This document shows, one piece after another, positions 51,300 to 62,379 of a stretch of DNA of 64,000 nt. Position numbers and translations under genes: made by a program. The stretch comes from Sipunculus nudus (taxonomy: Eukaryota > Annelida > Sipuncula > Golfingiida > Sipunculidae): NCBI GenBank assembly GCA_026874595.1, contig CM049307.1, forward strand, positions 4,609,579 through 4,673,578, in the 5' to 3' direction. Numbering within the stretch: the first letter of the stretch is position 1; every line of letters starts with the position of its first letter. Below the pieces are notes generated by a model. The model made no database searches. It was not told the DNA's origin and saw only the letters and a program-made list of their open reading frames with translations.

Positions 51300-53550
51300 A
51301 TGACTTTTTCATAACTTATCACTGATCTTTTATACAGCACTGAATCTACTACTTTGAAGGGTATTGAGGGGCACTGGACTTTTTCATAACTTATCACTGA
51401 CCTTTTATACAGCACTGAATCTACTACTTTGAGGGGTATTGAGGGGCACTGGACTTTTTCATAACTTATCACTGTTCTTTTATACAGCACTGAATCTAAT
51501 ACTTTGAGGGGTATTGAGGGGTATTGAGGGGCACTGGACTTTCATAACTTATCACTGATCTTTTATACAGCACTGAACCTACTACTTTGAGGGGTATTGA
51601 GGGGTATTGAGGGGCACTGGCCTTTTTCATAACTTATCACTGATCTTTTATACAGCACTGAATCTACTACTTTGAGGGGTATTGAGGGGCACTGGACTTT
51701 TTCATAACTTATCACTGATCTTTTATACAGCACTGAATCTACTACTTTGAGGGGTATTTAGGGGTATTGAGGGGCACTGGACTTTTTCATAACTTATCAC
51801 TGATCTTTTATACAGCACTGAATCTACTACTTTGAGGGGTATTGAGGGGTATTGAGGGACACTGGACTTTTTCATAACTTATCACTGATCTTTTATACAG
51901 CACTGAATCTACTACTTTGAGGGGTATTGAGGGGCACTGGACTTTTTCATAACTTATCACTGACCTTTTATACAGCACTGAATCTACTACTTTGAGGGGT
52001 ATTGAGGGGCACTGGACTTTTTCATAACTTATCACTGATCTTTTATACAGCACTGAATCTACTACTTTGAGGGGTATTGAGGGGCACTGGACTTTTTCAT
52101 AACTTATCACTGATCTTTTATACAGCACTGAATCTACTACTTTGAGGGGTATTGAGGGGCACTGGACTTTTTCATAACTTATCACTGATCTTTTATACAG
52201 CACTGAATCTACTACTTTGAGGGGTATTGAGGGACACTGGACTTTTTCATAACTTATCACTGATCTTTTATACAGCACTGAATCTACTACTTTGAGGGGT
52301 ATTGAGGGGCACTGGACTTTTTCATAACTTATCACTGACCTTTTATACAGCACTGAATCTACTACTTTGAGGGGTATTGAGGGGCACTGGACTTTTTCAT
52401 AACTTATCACTGATCTTTTATACAGCACTGAATCTACTACTTTGAGGGGTATTGAGGGGCACTGGACTTTTTCATAACTTATCACTGATCTTTTATACAG
52501 CACTGAATCTACTACTTTGAGGGGTATTGAGGGGTATTGAGGGACACTGGACTTTTTCATAACTTATCACTGATCTTTTATACAGCACTGAATCTACTAC
52601 TTTGAGGGGTATTGAGGGGCACTGGACTTTTTCATAACTTATCACTGACCTTTTATACAGCACTGAATCTACTACTTTGAGGGGTATTGAGGGGCACTGG
52701 ACTTTTTCATAACTTATCACTGATCTTTTATACAGCACTGAATCTACTACTTTGAGGGGTATTGAGGAGTATTGAGGGGCACTGGACTTTCATAACTTAT
52801 CACTGATCTTTTATACAGCACTGAATCTACTACTTGGAGGGGAATTGAGGGGCACTGGACTTTTTCATAACTTATCACTGATCTATTATACAGCACTGAA
52901 TCTACTACTTTGAGGGGTACTGAGGGGCACTGGACTTTTTCATAACTTATCACTGATCTATTATACAGCACTAAATCTACTACTTTGAGGGGTACTGAGG
53001 GGCACTGGACTTTTTCATAACTTATCACTGATCTTTTATACAGCACTGAATCTACTACTTTAAGGGGTATTGAGGGGTATTGAGGGGCACTGGACTTTCA
53101 TAACTTATCACTGATCTTTTATACAGCACTGAACCTACTACTTGGAGGGGTATTGAGGGGCACTGGACTTTTTCATAACTTATCACTGATCTTTTATACA
53201 GCACTGAATCTACTACTTTAAGGGGTATTGAGGGGTATTGAGGGGCACTGGACTTTCATAACTTATCACTGATCTTTTATACAGCACTGAACCTACTACT
53301 TGGAGGGGTATTGAGGGGCACTGGACTTTTTCATAACTTATCACTGATCTTTTATACAGCACTAAATCTACTACTTTGAGGGGTATTGAGGGGCACTGGA
53401 CTTTTTCATAACTTATCACTGACCTTTTATACAGCACTGAACCTACTACCTGGAGGGGTATTGAGGGGCACTGGACTTTTTCATAACTTATCACTGATCT
53501 ATTATACAGCACTGAACCTACTACCTGGAGGGGTATTGAGGGGCATTGGA
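51300..53550. repeat. 75-bp tandem array with nested 10-bp G-rich subrepeat
   Basis: About 30 units of 75 bases containing TTTTTCATAACTTATCACTG, TTTTATACAGCACTGAATC and ACTTTGAGGGGTATTGAGG. Several units carry an extra GGGGTATTGA (10 bases), giving 85-base units and shifting frame. Some lose two T in the TTTTTCATAAC run. The 250-codon minus ORF spans units without these changes. The right end (53250-53550) has its own subfamily with CCTACTACCTGGAGGGG. Confidence 0.95.
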
Positions 53551-55335
53551 GTAGTGGTAAATTATTTTTAGTAACTAGATTGGAAAGTTTTAGTAGGCAG
53601 TTATCTGGCATTAATTATTGCTTTCAGATGCGAATTATTGCCTTCAGATGCAACATTTCTGAAAAAAATTTATTAGCAGTTGAATATACTTGAATAGATC
53701 AACTGCCTGTCCAAATCTGACATAATCATGAGTACAATTGTTCTCATTCTGATAAAAATATACTCACTTATGTTATCTCAAGCAAGGCAAAAGCAATGAA
53801 CTCCAGGAACTTGGCACAATGTCCAGAAAAGTGGTACTCAACAGGCATGATGTGACATTATGTTGTATGTATGGACTCAGCTGACAGGCGCTTGTTACAG
53901 AGAGTGACAATAAGGAGTATTTTCCCATATTCTCAATACTGGTTTGAATAAATAAAGGCAATAAAAAGGGATCATTTTAATCATAATTCTATGATTTAAT
54001 TCTCTTTTAAGTGATGTCAGGAATCCATATCAGTTCGGACAGGACAACTAAGACTGCAAAATAAGATCTGTCAAATCAAGGCTAATTCTTATTAACATGA
54101 AGGAAAAACTGACCACAAAACTGACAGAGAGTTAGAGGTCTGTTTGAGCTCTCACCATCGCTTTCAGCTGGTGGTCAGCATTCATCCTCTGATGACCCCA
54201 ACAACCACTTAGTGATGCATATGGAAAACATACACTAGCACCTGTAGGCAAACTACTTATTCAAGGATACCTGTCCTGTTCAAGCTCCATGGCTAATCCC
54301 AGCAGGTTCATAAATCAGTCATAAGCAAGTTGGCAACTCATTTTCTAAACAGAACAACTGCAACTTCAGGCCCTGGGGAACTTTATAGACAGGATCTTAT
54401 GGAACTGCCTTTGATCTCAATGGAAAGCTATATGGACCGCTGGTACAGAAGTGGTTAAAAGGACAAAAAATCTAGCATCTGATCCAGCATCCAGCCAATA
54501 ATAAATGTGTTTTATTTGATACTGTGAGCTTTAATTCTCATCGTAACACTCCCCTCCCATGTGTTCTGTGACGTTAATCAAGGGTCAGGTGCAAAAAGAT
54601 CACAAGTCAATTATACTGATAGGGGAGGTAAAAATTCCTTCATATAATATGTAATAAAAAAAGGTGAAATACAGGTATTTGTGAGATTTTTATGTAACTT
54701 TTGATTTTTTTCCCTGTGTCTAGGTATCTTATTCCCAGCTTAATCTAGCAATATTGTCTAAAGATAGCACAGGTGACAACTTTATGAATAACATCAGGTA
54801 TAAGCTCGATCAAGCTTTCGGGTAACAATAAGAACACAAACAGAGCTGACGTTGTAAAATTAAAGGAAGTCAACACAGAAGAAGCCTAATGTTTAGATGT
54901 TCATTTGGAACAGTGTGGCATTATGGGTAGGGAGCACAACTTGTGAATGCCGGGAGGTATGGCTCCTGTTCTGACTGTACCTTCCTCTAAGACCCCTGAC
55001 CATGAGGGAAAAGTGTTCTGATTGTGTGCAGCATACACTGCAAGACTGTTAACAAATTACCACTGGCACTATATGTAAAGAACTGTGGTTGGAAGCTGCC
55101 TGACTGGAATGGTCAGTCTGCTCCAGGCTGTCTGGATTGCAAAAATTAACTGTCCCCGGTAGTCAGTTGGCTCCTCCTGTCAAGCACTGACAGAGAGAAG
55201 TTGTCTTGTTGGAAAATGTCAGTGCGCAATTTTTTTGTGAGCAACTGTCTGTTCAAGCAAAGCAACAAACCAAGGGGAATTCACAGCACATTCACCTCAT
55301 GAGGTACAATAAACCACTTGTTTCATATATGAAAA

Positions 55336-56175
55336 ACAAGTGACCCATGGGTCATGACACTCAGCGGACTGACATGTTGACAATATGTCCTTGCACAGGC
55401 AACTGATTAAGATAATGTAGGTGGCATCATTGTTCATGCATTGCATAAGTTCATCAAGACCCATAAGCACAATGGGTTTGATGACATCCAACCAGCCTTT
55501 CCTGAAGAATCTGGCAATTTGTGTGCATTTTGCATTGTTTCTGGGGTGCTCAAACATACCCAAAAACTCTGATAATATATGGTCACTGTGACCAAATTTC
55601 AGGTTTCTGGGGAGAACATTTGAGGAACTTTCAGGATGTTAAGTTTGAAGATTATAGGACCAATGGTTACAATTTGTGCCCTGTTAACGGACGACCGCAT
55701 CTTTGAAGGTCTCGAAAATAGAGAAAATAAAATCTTAAAAAAATACAAAGAATACAGTTGGCGCCACCAGTCTGCAAAAACTGATGAAACACTCCATGAT
55801 CTTTGGTACTTTGGAGCCCCTCAGCTTGAAGAAAGTGGGTAACAGAGACCTAATTCCAGGTTTCCAAGGAGATTTTCATGGACCTCTCTGGTTGTAAAGT
55901 TAGAAGATTCCAGGTCCAGGAGTTAAGATTTGTGCCCTGTTAACAGATGACTGCATCTTTTAAGGTCTCAAAAATAGAGAAAAAAATCATAAAACACTCT
56001 ATGATGAAACACTCCATGATCAATATCCAAGCAAATAATCATGGTGATCAATGCATTAGTTGTTCAGATACTTTCTGGGGGGGGAGGGGGGTACTTCAGA
56101 GCCCCATAGCTTAAAGAATATGGGTAACAGAGATCTAATTCCAGCTCAGATGACTTACTGTCAGCTGAGCTAAAA
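55336..56175. mobile_element. Dispersed non-coding repeat, ACCCATGGGTCA family, second long copy
   Basis: Begins ACAAGTGACCCATGGGTCAT and ends GATGACTTACTGTCAGCTGAG then CTAAA. The interior shares CCAGTCTGCA, CTGATGAAACACTCCATGAT, CAATGCATTAGTTGTTCAGA and a G-rich GGTACTTCAGAGCCCC with the copy at 20841. It contains an internal partial duplication: GTTAAGATTTGTGCCCTGTT and similar appear twice. No protein is encoded. Confidence 0.65.
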
Positions 56176-56632
56176 ATTGACAGGTTTGATTTTAGCAGAA
56201 AATAAGGTTTAATCAAAATATCAGTTCAATTCCTTTAAATAAATGGTGGATCTTCTCAGGATTCGTTCCTGAGATTCTTTCTCTGTATAGACTACTGCTG
56301 AGTGTTACTGATACATCACTCCTAGAAATCCAACATTCCTGGTATGTGAGAGTCTCATGAGAAGTTTGTTGTCCAGCATAATGAAATACATCATTAGGGC
56401 TGGCATGATATATCATAACATCCATCAATACAAACTGACGGATATCACTATGATCACCTCTTACATGAATAATAACAATCAATGCAACAGCTCTGACAAG
56501 AATTGATATGATAACCAATCCCTCTGATAAGAAATGAAATAGAACATGTATATAAACTTCATACTCTGGTACAGCAAACTGAACAAAAACAGACAGAAAT
56601 CAATGCAATTAAGATTTTGAATGACTACAATG

Positions 56633-57015
56633 CTATATCTAGGCATGTCATATACAGCTGAAACAGGCAGTCCTTTTGTTCTCCATGCTATATCTAGGCA
56701 TGTCAGATACAGCTGAAACAGGCAGTCCTTTTGTTCTCCATGCTATATCTAGGCATGTCAGATACAGCTGAAACAGGCAGTCCTTTTGTTCTCCATGCTA
56801 TATCTAGGCATGTCAGATACAGCTGAAACAGGCAGTCCTTTTGTTCTCCATGCTATATCTAGGCATGTCATATACAGCTGAAACAGGCAGTCCTTTTGTT
56901 CTCCATGCTATATCTAGGCATGTCAGATACAGCTGAAACAGGCAGTCCTTTTGTTCTCCATGCTATATCTAGGCATGTCAGATACAGCTGAAACAGGCAG
57001 TCCTTTTGTTCTCCA
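56633..57015. repeat. 55-bp tandem array, 7 copies
   Basis: The unit contains CTATATCTAGGCATGTCAGA, TACAGCTGAAACAGGCAG and TCCTTTTGTTCTCCATG. Two copies carry GTCATATAC instead of GTCAGATAC; otherwise they are identical. Confidence 0.95.
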
Positions 57016-58587
57016 CAATACTGCAGTACACAGTGTCTTCTATAACAGCTTGACCTTGGCTACTTTGCATCCATGAGTGGTTACACACAAAACTTAAAAT
57101 AATTTACAAACAATCCCTTGCCAATATTTAGTATTAAAATCCCCCCATGGTTGGCCTTACTTAATTGATAATCAATGCCCTAACCTGGAGTCACTGCACT
57201 TTTACCATCAACAATTTTCCCCATTAGCTGGACCCATCTAGTTCATGGCTGCAGCTCTCAGTTAAGACAGAGGAGCATTGAAAGCATCAAGTGTGCTGAA
57301 AAGTGATATCTATTGTATATATTTTTGTTATGTAGATATTATTTTATTAAGTGAACCATTAATCATCATCAAAATCTGGTTGAAACATGCAGCCAGGGAA
57401 TTCACCTGCTGGTCGGTACAGATGAGAACAAACACATGGACCCCTGTACATTAACAGGTAACATTATTCAGAATTATACAAAACAAAAACATAACTAGCT
57501 GTAAAGACACCTGTTTGTTCTGGTGACTCTTTCCTTGTGCCTACATCTGTAATACACATTTATGGGAATCCGCCAGAAAACCTGTTATAATTTATGATGT
57601 GTCTTGACCTTCAATTCATTAGTGTCAGGCTGTGCATGTAAAAATCACCCAATAATGAAATAAGAAAAACTGTCAAAAGCAAGACTGGTGACCCACATAA
57701 AGCAAGAGGAAAATTAATGTTTCATACTGGTTAGTTGTACTCTTTAATTTTTAGTTTCATACTTTTTAGTTTCTAACTTTTAGTTTCATATAACAGATTT
57801 TATATCTGCTGACATTATAAGACAAAAGTGCCCTAAATTAAGCCAAAATATCAGGTGAACTATTTATTTTATTTTCGAATGGCAGATTTTATACTTGCTG
57901 ATATCAACACAAAATACATGAAGAGCTACACCTTGAGAACTGGGCATCTAAGCCTGGGCCCCGATGTGCATCAAGTTCTCAACAAGTGCAGACAGACCTA
58001 AACCTGAAACACACACAACTGGCTGTGATCTCCAGCAGACATTGGCCTCCGATGAAGGAACCCGCAACAATGTTTCTATACGCATAACACATGGTTTCAG
58101 TTGATGCGGAGATGAGAATTCCATGATCTAGTATACAGGGTTGACTGACACTGTACAAAAAGCCACTTGCTTCAGTACTTATGTGAAACAGGTTTGCTGG
58201 GTTTTGGTTCTATACATTTTAGATTCACCTTCCTAAAAGCTGCTGTGAAGCAGTTGATATTAACAGTTTCACACATTTATTTCATGTGAAGTTTTAAGGT
58301 GATCTGGTACAGGTTTCACTAAAGATGTACAATCAGAAAATTGCTTCAATATAAATGTACAACAGCTTTTCCTGTTTTTATTCTCAATAAATTTTAGATT
58401 CACTCTCTGAATAACTTCATTGAGATTTAATGGCTTTGCATATTTTTATTTCATACAAGGTTCTTAAGTGGCCTCCTCCATAATGAACCTAAAACTTAGG
58501 AAACAAGATGTGTAAATACACAGGTCTCCTTGTTCTGAAGTCCTTTGACAGATACTGCAGCTACCTTAAGTAGCTTTACATTAATTA

Positions 58588-58835
58588 CCACATGTATATA
58601 CAGGCCCAGCTTATACATGAAACTTTACAGTAAATACCACATGTATATACAGGCCCAGCTTATACATGAAACTTTACAGTAAATACCACTTGTATATACA
58701 GGCCGAGCATATACATGATACTTAACAGTAATTACCACATGTATATACAGGCCAAGCTTATACATGATACTTTACAGTAATTACCACATGTATATACAGG
58801 CCAAGCTTATACATGTATATGATACTTAACATTAT
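58588..58835. repeat. 49-bp tandem array, 5 copies
   Basis: The unit is built on ACCACATGTATATACAGGCC, AGCTTATACATG and ACTTTACAGTAA, with slight divergence between copies. It lies about 1 kb downstream of MRTF exon 1 in gene direction. Confidence 0.9.
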
Positions 58836-59838
58836 TAAATTATCACATGTACAATTACAGATATGTTTAACTGATTACTGATAAACATCACAGCAAGGAA
58901 ACTTTAATACACTGTCAAAATCTGCCATACATAAAACTGATATCTTGAGTTCAGAATGATGAAATCCTCCTATATGGCTATTTTTTAGAACTAAGTTCCA
59001 GGATAGCTTTCTTTGTAATTTTAACATGTAAGAAAACAATGCGGTCAGTTTCTTAAGTATTTATGTGATTTCATTACCTCATGGTATTAATCACAGGAAT
59101 ATAACAGACAGCCCTGTCTTTTAAGCATCATTTTTCTACCTTATAGGTAACAAATACAACAAATCAGGTGTTACCCAGAGGATGCAAAGAAAAGACAATA
59201 TGCTGCTGGATACTTTTGCTTTACAACACACTGTATCTATTCGCTTGAACCCACAGAAGATGTTTACATACTTAAATCAGTTTGACTTAAAAAATGCAGG
59301 CTTCTACTGTACCATTTCTTGAGTAATAATAGATATGTTTAAACTCTACTAAAACAAATAAGTTGCAATTTCTTCAAGGGTCATGCTCTATTTCATGACT
59401 TCACTGGATCTATTTTACTTTATTGACTATAGCTTTGACACAGTGCCTCCACAACAACACAGGAATGCTATGTATCGTCTATAAATGACACTTGGCAAGA
59501 TTAAAGTAAACCTCATATGCTATTTCTTTCTTGGATACTGTTTTTGAACATGACAATGTAAACCATAGGGAGCAGTTTATACCTGACACGACCAGATAAT
59601 TGACATTTTGAACATTTGCCAAAATGTCATGATTTTTTTAAATACTTACATAAATGTTACTAATTTCAAAATCTGTCATGTCTGAAATAGTCTTTCAACT
59701 ATACTTGCAGCTCTGATGGTAAAATGTTCCATGATTAAAGGTTAATCTAAATCTAATGATTATACAGATAATTAAATTCCCTAATTAACCCACTGGTATT
59801 ACGATTCTGTGAGTTCTAGATATTTTACTTGGACTTAC

Positions 59839-59878
59839 CTGAGTGACTCTCAGGGCTTGCATCTTCTGCTACCGGCAT
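59839..59878 (-). CDS. MRTF: MRTF coding exon 1 (upstream start), 13 codons plus one base
   Basis: The coding part begins at an ATG (59878-59876) in the context GGAAAATGC and reads MPVAEDASPESHS. It ends with one base (G) before a consensus donor GTAAGT at 59838. An in-frame TGA lies 48 bases upstream (59926-59924), which supports this ATG. A good acceptor (TTTGTTCTCTTAG, ending at 59932) sits just before it, so the exon may start at 59931 and be preceded by an untranslated exon outside my recognition. The phase-1 end fits both the 13909 exon (G+AA = Glu) and the 13226 exon (G+CC = Ala). The short acidic, serine-rich sequence has no family signature of its own. Assignment rests on strand, phase, donor quality and position. 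Confidence 0.6.
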
Positions 59879-59931
59879 TTTCCGTTTTAGACTCACTTTG
59901 ACAGCAATCCTTGCGGATGAAACTCACCAAA

Positions 59932-61250
59932 CTAAGAGAACAAATAATACCCTTTTCTTATTGTGCCAATTCTTGAACTGAGCAGATTCATAACTGACAG
60001 ATTGATCTGTTTATTCTTATCAGCAGCCCTGTCAGAGTAGCAGTCAATGTTCATTGATGGATGAATGGAGGCCTTACTAGCTGCCTGTTGTGACCTTAAC
60101 GAGGTATCACACCTACTTATGAGGTGCTGATGCTTTACAACAGAGACTTTATTTCTGATGTTTCATCTTGTCGAGTTCCGTGGTTCACTAGAATTCATCT
60201 GATGACTTTCCATCTCAGACCAAATTTCTTCTATACTGAAAGATTCCAGTAACTCAGAGATTTCAATAACTCGAGGTGTTCTCCCGGGAATGCTGGCATA
60301 GAGGGAGCTGCTGCTGCTGCTACAGGAAGACACCTGTAAGACAGACCATACCGGTCAGGATGGCCACTGACATCCAGTCCGTTCACACCATGCCTGAGTT
60401 TGCTGCCAGCCTCCTGTCACAGTACCTGTGCAGAAGATTACAGCATGAGGCACCTCCAAGTACCTGTGCTCTGCCACAGCACAGCAATAGGAGGCTGTGC
60501 CTGGCAGTCTTCTAGGAAGCACCAGGCTGCTACAGTGCTAGGAAGATGCCAGTGAGGCTTCAGCAGTAGCACCAGTCAGCATACACCTGTTGCTTTGCTA
60601 TCACTGGTGGGCTGTTACTAATCACATGGCCTCCCAGACTACTGCCATCTTTCCTTGCTGAGTTTGCAAACCTGACCCGTCAAATGTTAATCTTGCCGAC
60701 AGACACTCCACCAACAATTACAGTGTTTTTTGGAGGCTGTTTTGCACCTCTCCTGCTCATGGACACCATTGTATGAGAATATGATCGACCTATATCTCTG
60801 TTAAATTAACTGTGTATCTATTCAAAAAGTAAGAACTATCAAGTGCACCTGTACAGGTCATCCTTCAAGCCCTCACAGTCCGTCTACCACATGTTTCAAT
60901 TCACCTGGGAGCAGGATGAGGGCATAATGCCATAACTCCCGTGATGCTGGACCAAAGCCCATTAATTTCTTCACTGACATATTTACCTTTGTATAAAATG
61001 AGGCCATGCATCAGACAAGGATCAATCTGTATTGAGTGCTCTTTATATTTCAAGCATTTCAAACATATGCTGCTAGCCTGACCTTGGTTAATTCTGAGAT
61101 AGCAAGGGAACTACCTGGATGCAGAGAGACTAATCTGTTACTGTAAGACTAATTATTCTCAAATGTGGACTATATATGTCAATGGACCTGCTGGACCAAC
61201 AGAAAGACACAGGGTAACAGGTACATTCCGCCATGGCATCTGATGCCATG
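59932..61250 (-). other. 5' flank of MRTF exon 1, no defined promoter
   Basis: Unique sequence upstream of the first coding exon in gene direction, less AT-rich around 60250-60700 with a (CTG)4-5 run near 60306. I see no TATA box or CpG island. A 79-codon plus-strand ORF (60276-60515) has no recognisable likeness. An untranslated first exon or promoter could be here. Confidence 0.4.
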
Positions 61251-61299
61251 GTATCCCGAGACATTAGCCACACCCTTTCAAAATAGCCCCTTTTGTTCT

Positions 61300-61760
61300 G
61301 AAATATATGTTCCCACCTTACACATTTGACCATGGAGATCAAGGTCAAGGTCAAAAGTGTTTCAAACTGCTAAAAGAATCTGGTTGAAAAACCTGGGATG
61401 TAAAATTTGAGGAAAATATAAAGTATTTCATAAGTTATGGGGGTCACAAAAATCCTGGATTTCAGATGATTTGTCCTAGAAGATCAAGGTCATGATCACC
61501 AGTTTTCAAATTGTCTGAAACTTGTGATTTAATTTTGAGGAAAAAATATAAAATGCTTCTAAGGTAATGGGATTCACATTTATCCAATATTTTGAAGATG
61601 TGTTTGACCTTGAAAATTAAGGCCAAGGTCAGCAGCTTTAGAACTCTTCTGAGAACTTGGTTGAAACAATAGGTGTGTAAAATTGTAGGAAAAAATATCC
61701 AAAGCTTCAAAAGAGATGGGGATTCATAATATTCCTGTATTTTGGCTAAATTAAGGGCAC
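61300..61760. repeat. ~145-bp diverged repeat, three units, with nuclear-receptor half-sites
   Basis: Three diverged units begin near GATCAAGGTCA (61338), GATCAAGGTCATGATCACC (61482) and AAGGCCAAGGTCAGC (about 61620). Each is followed by a TTTnAAA stretch, CTGGTTGAAA-like and GAGGAAAAATATAAA-like motifs. The first contains two overlapping TCAAGGTCA sites (61339-61347 and 61345-61353). Confidence 0.6.
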
Positions 61761-61827
61761 CAGAAAGCTAAACACCCTCTTGCAACAGGGGCATAATTAG
61801 ACCAGATGTATTTAACTAAGTCTAGTA

Positions 61828-62080
61828 GGGGTGGTGGTGTAATGCCGCGCTGCTGATCGAGAGGTCGTGAGTTTGAATCCTGGACAGACCCCAACCATGC
61901 CAAGACCCTTAGGCAAGGACCCAACAGCAAATGTGCCTCTGTCCACCCAGCAGTAGAAATGGGTACCAGTGAATACTGGGAAGGTAACCTGCAATAGACT
62001 AGTGTCCCATTCCAAAACCGGGATAAGCTCCGGCCTGATGAGCCAGTAGGCTCAGGTGTAAAACCCAACAGACTTTACCT
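61828..62080 (+). mobile_element. tRNA-derived SINE with conserved core
   Basis: The head resembles a tRNA with an A-box-like TGGTGTAATGCC (61835-61846) and a B-box-like GAGTTTGAATCC (61869-61880) 22 bases downstream, ending in GACCCC. It is followed by a core with ATGCCAAGACCCTTAGGCAA, GTCCACCCAG, ATGGGTACC, GGTAACCTGCAAT and CTCCGGCCTGATGAGCC. This arrangement matches metazoan SINEs with a shared central domain reported from molluscs and other invertebrates (recalled). No clear target-site duplication or tail was defined. It is not a functional tRNA gene, as the acceptor stem and arms do not close. Confidence 0.75.
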
Positions 62081-62379
62081 AGTTGGTGAAAAAATCAGGA
62101 TGGTCTTGTGACCTTGAACTCTGACCTAAAAATTCACTGGGACCTTTCCCCAACCGTAGTTAGCCCATATATCAACTAGATATTTCTTGGCACTGCAGGT
62201 ACTATAGTATCCCAAGACAATTAATCCCCTTCCCTTTAAGAATAGCCCCCCCCCCCTTCATCAGCATATACTGACACTTAGCAAGCGACTATGGTTTCTT
62301 CCATCTACCAACTCGAGAAACAATATTTTTCACCAAATATGGAGGCAAATATGTTGAATCTATCTTGTGAAAAGAGCAT

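Larger units (their letters stand above)
13910..59838 (-). other. MRTF intron 1, 45.9 kb and packed with tandem arrays
   Basis: The intron is bounded by GTAAGT at 59838 and TTTTACAG ending at 13910. It contains the alternative first exon at 33.3 kb and at least ten distinct tandem families totalling about 16 kb. Stretches without a specific entry are AT-rich unique sequence in which I found no exon or RNA gene: 13910-16080, 17011-18317, 19979-20840, 21756-23364, 23577-26302, 28217-29243, 31396-33292, 33330-37142, 38238-42133, 48471-51299, 53551-55335, 56176-56632, 57016-58587 and 58836-59838. A nested gene with very short exons could be missed. Confidence 0.7.
1..59931 (-). other. MRTF: MRTF (myocardin-related transcription factor) gene, 5' part, continuing past the left edge
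   Basis: This is the gene-level span on the minus strand, assembled from exons at 59839-59878 (or 33293-33329), 13676-13909, 13161-13226 and 1308-1363. Every join has AG/GT borders and a matching phase: 1, 1, 1, then 0 at the end of the last visible exon. The joined RPEL1 region reads LMLRRSVVELAEQGIYPP, followed by LKTPPAYAEERKKLELAR. This closely parallels the vertebrate MRTF-A/B stretch with QQRRTREQLVDQGIMPP followed by LKSPAAFHEQRRSLERAR (recalled family knowledge). MRTFs are actin-regulated co-activators of SRF, acting in cytoplasm and nucleus. RPEL2/3, the B1, SAP and zipper regions and the 3' end are not in the window. Phactr proteins also carry RPEL motifs but lack this post-RPEL1 segment, so MRTF is strongly preferred. 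Confidence 0.8.

Noticed and set aside
51808-52738. 250-codon minus ORF as a gene
   Set aside because: It is the 75-bp array read in one frame; units with the 10-base insertion break it.
60276-60515. 79-codon plus-strand ORF as a gene
   Set aside because: No recognisable protein features, no splice or poly(A) context; composition reflects a CTG run.
61828-61900. A functional tRNA gene
   Set aside because: Box A and B likeness is present, but stems do not pair properly and the sequence continues into a SINE core.
62333-62342. Perfect CArG box CCAAATATGG upstream of MRTF
   Set aside because: About four perfect CCW6GG matches are expected by chance in 64 kb, more in AT-rich DNA, and this one lies in a repeat.
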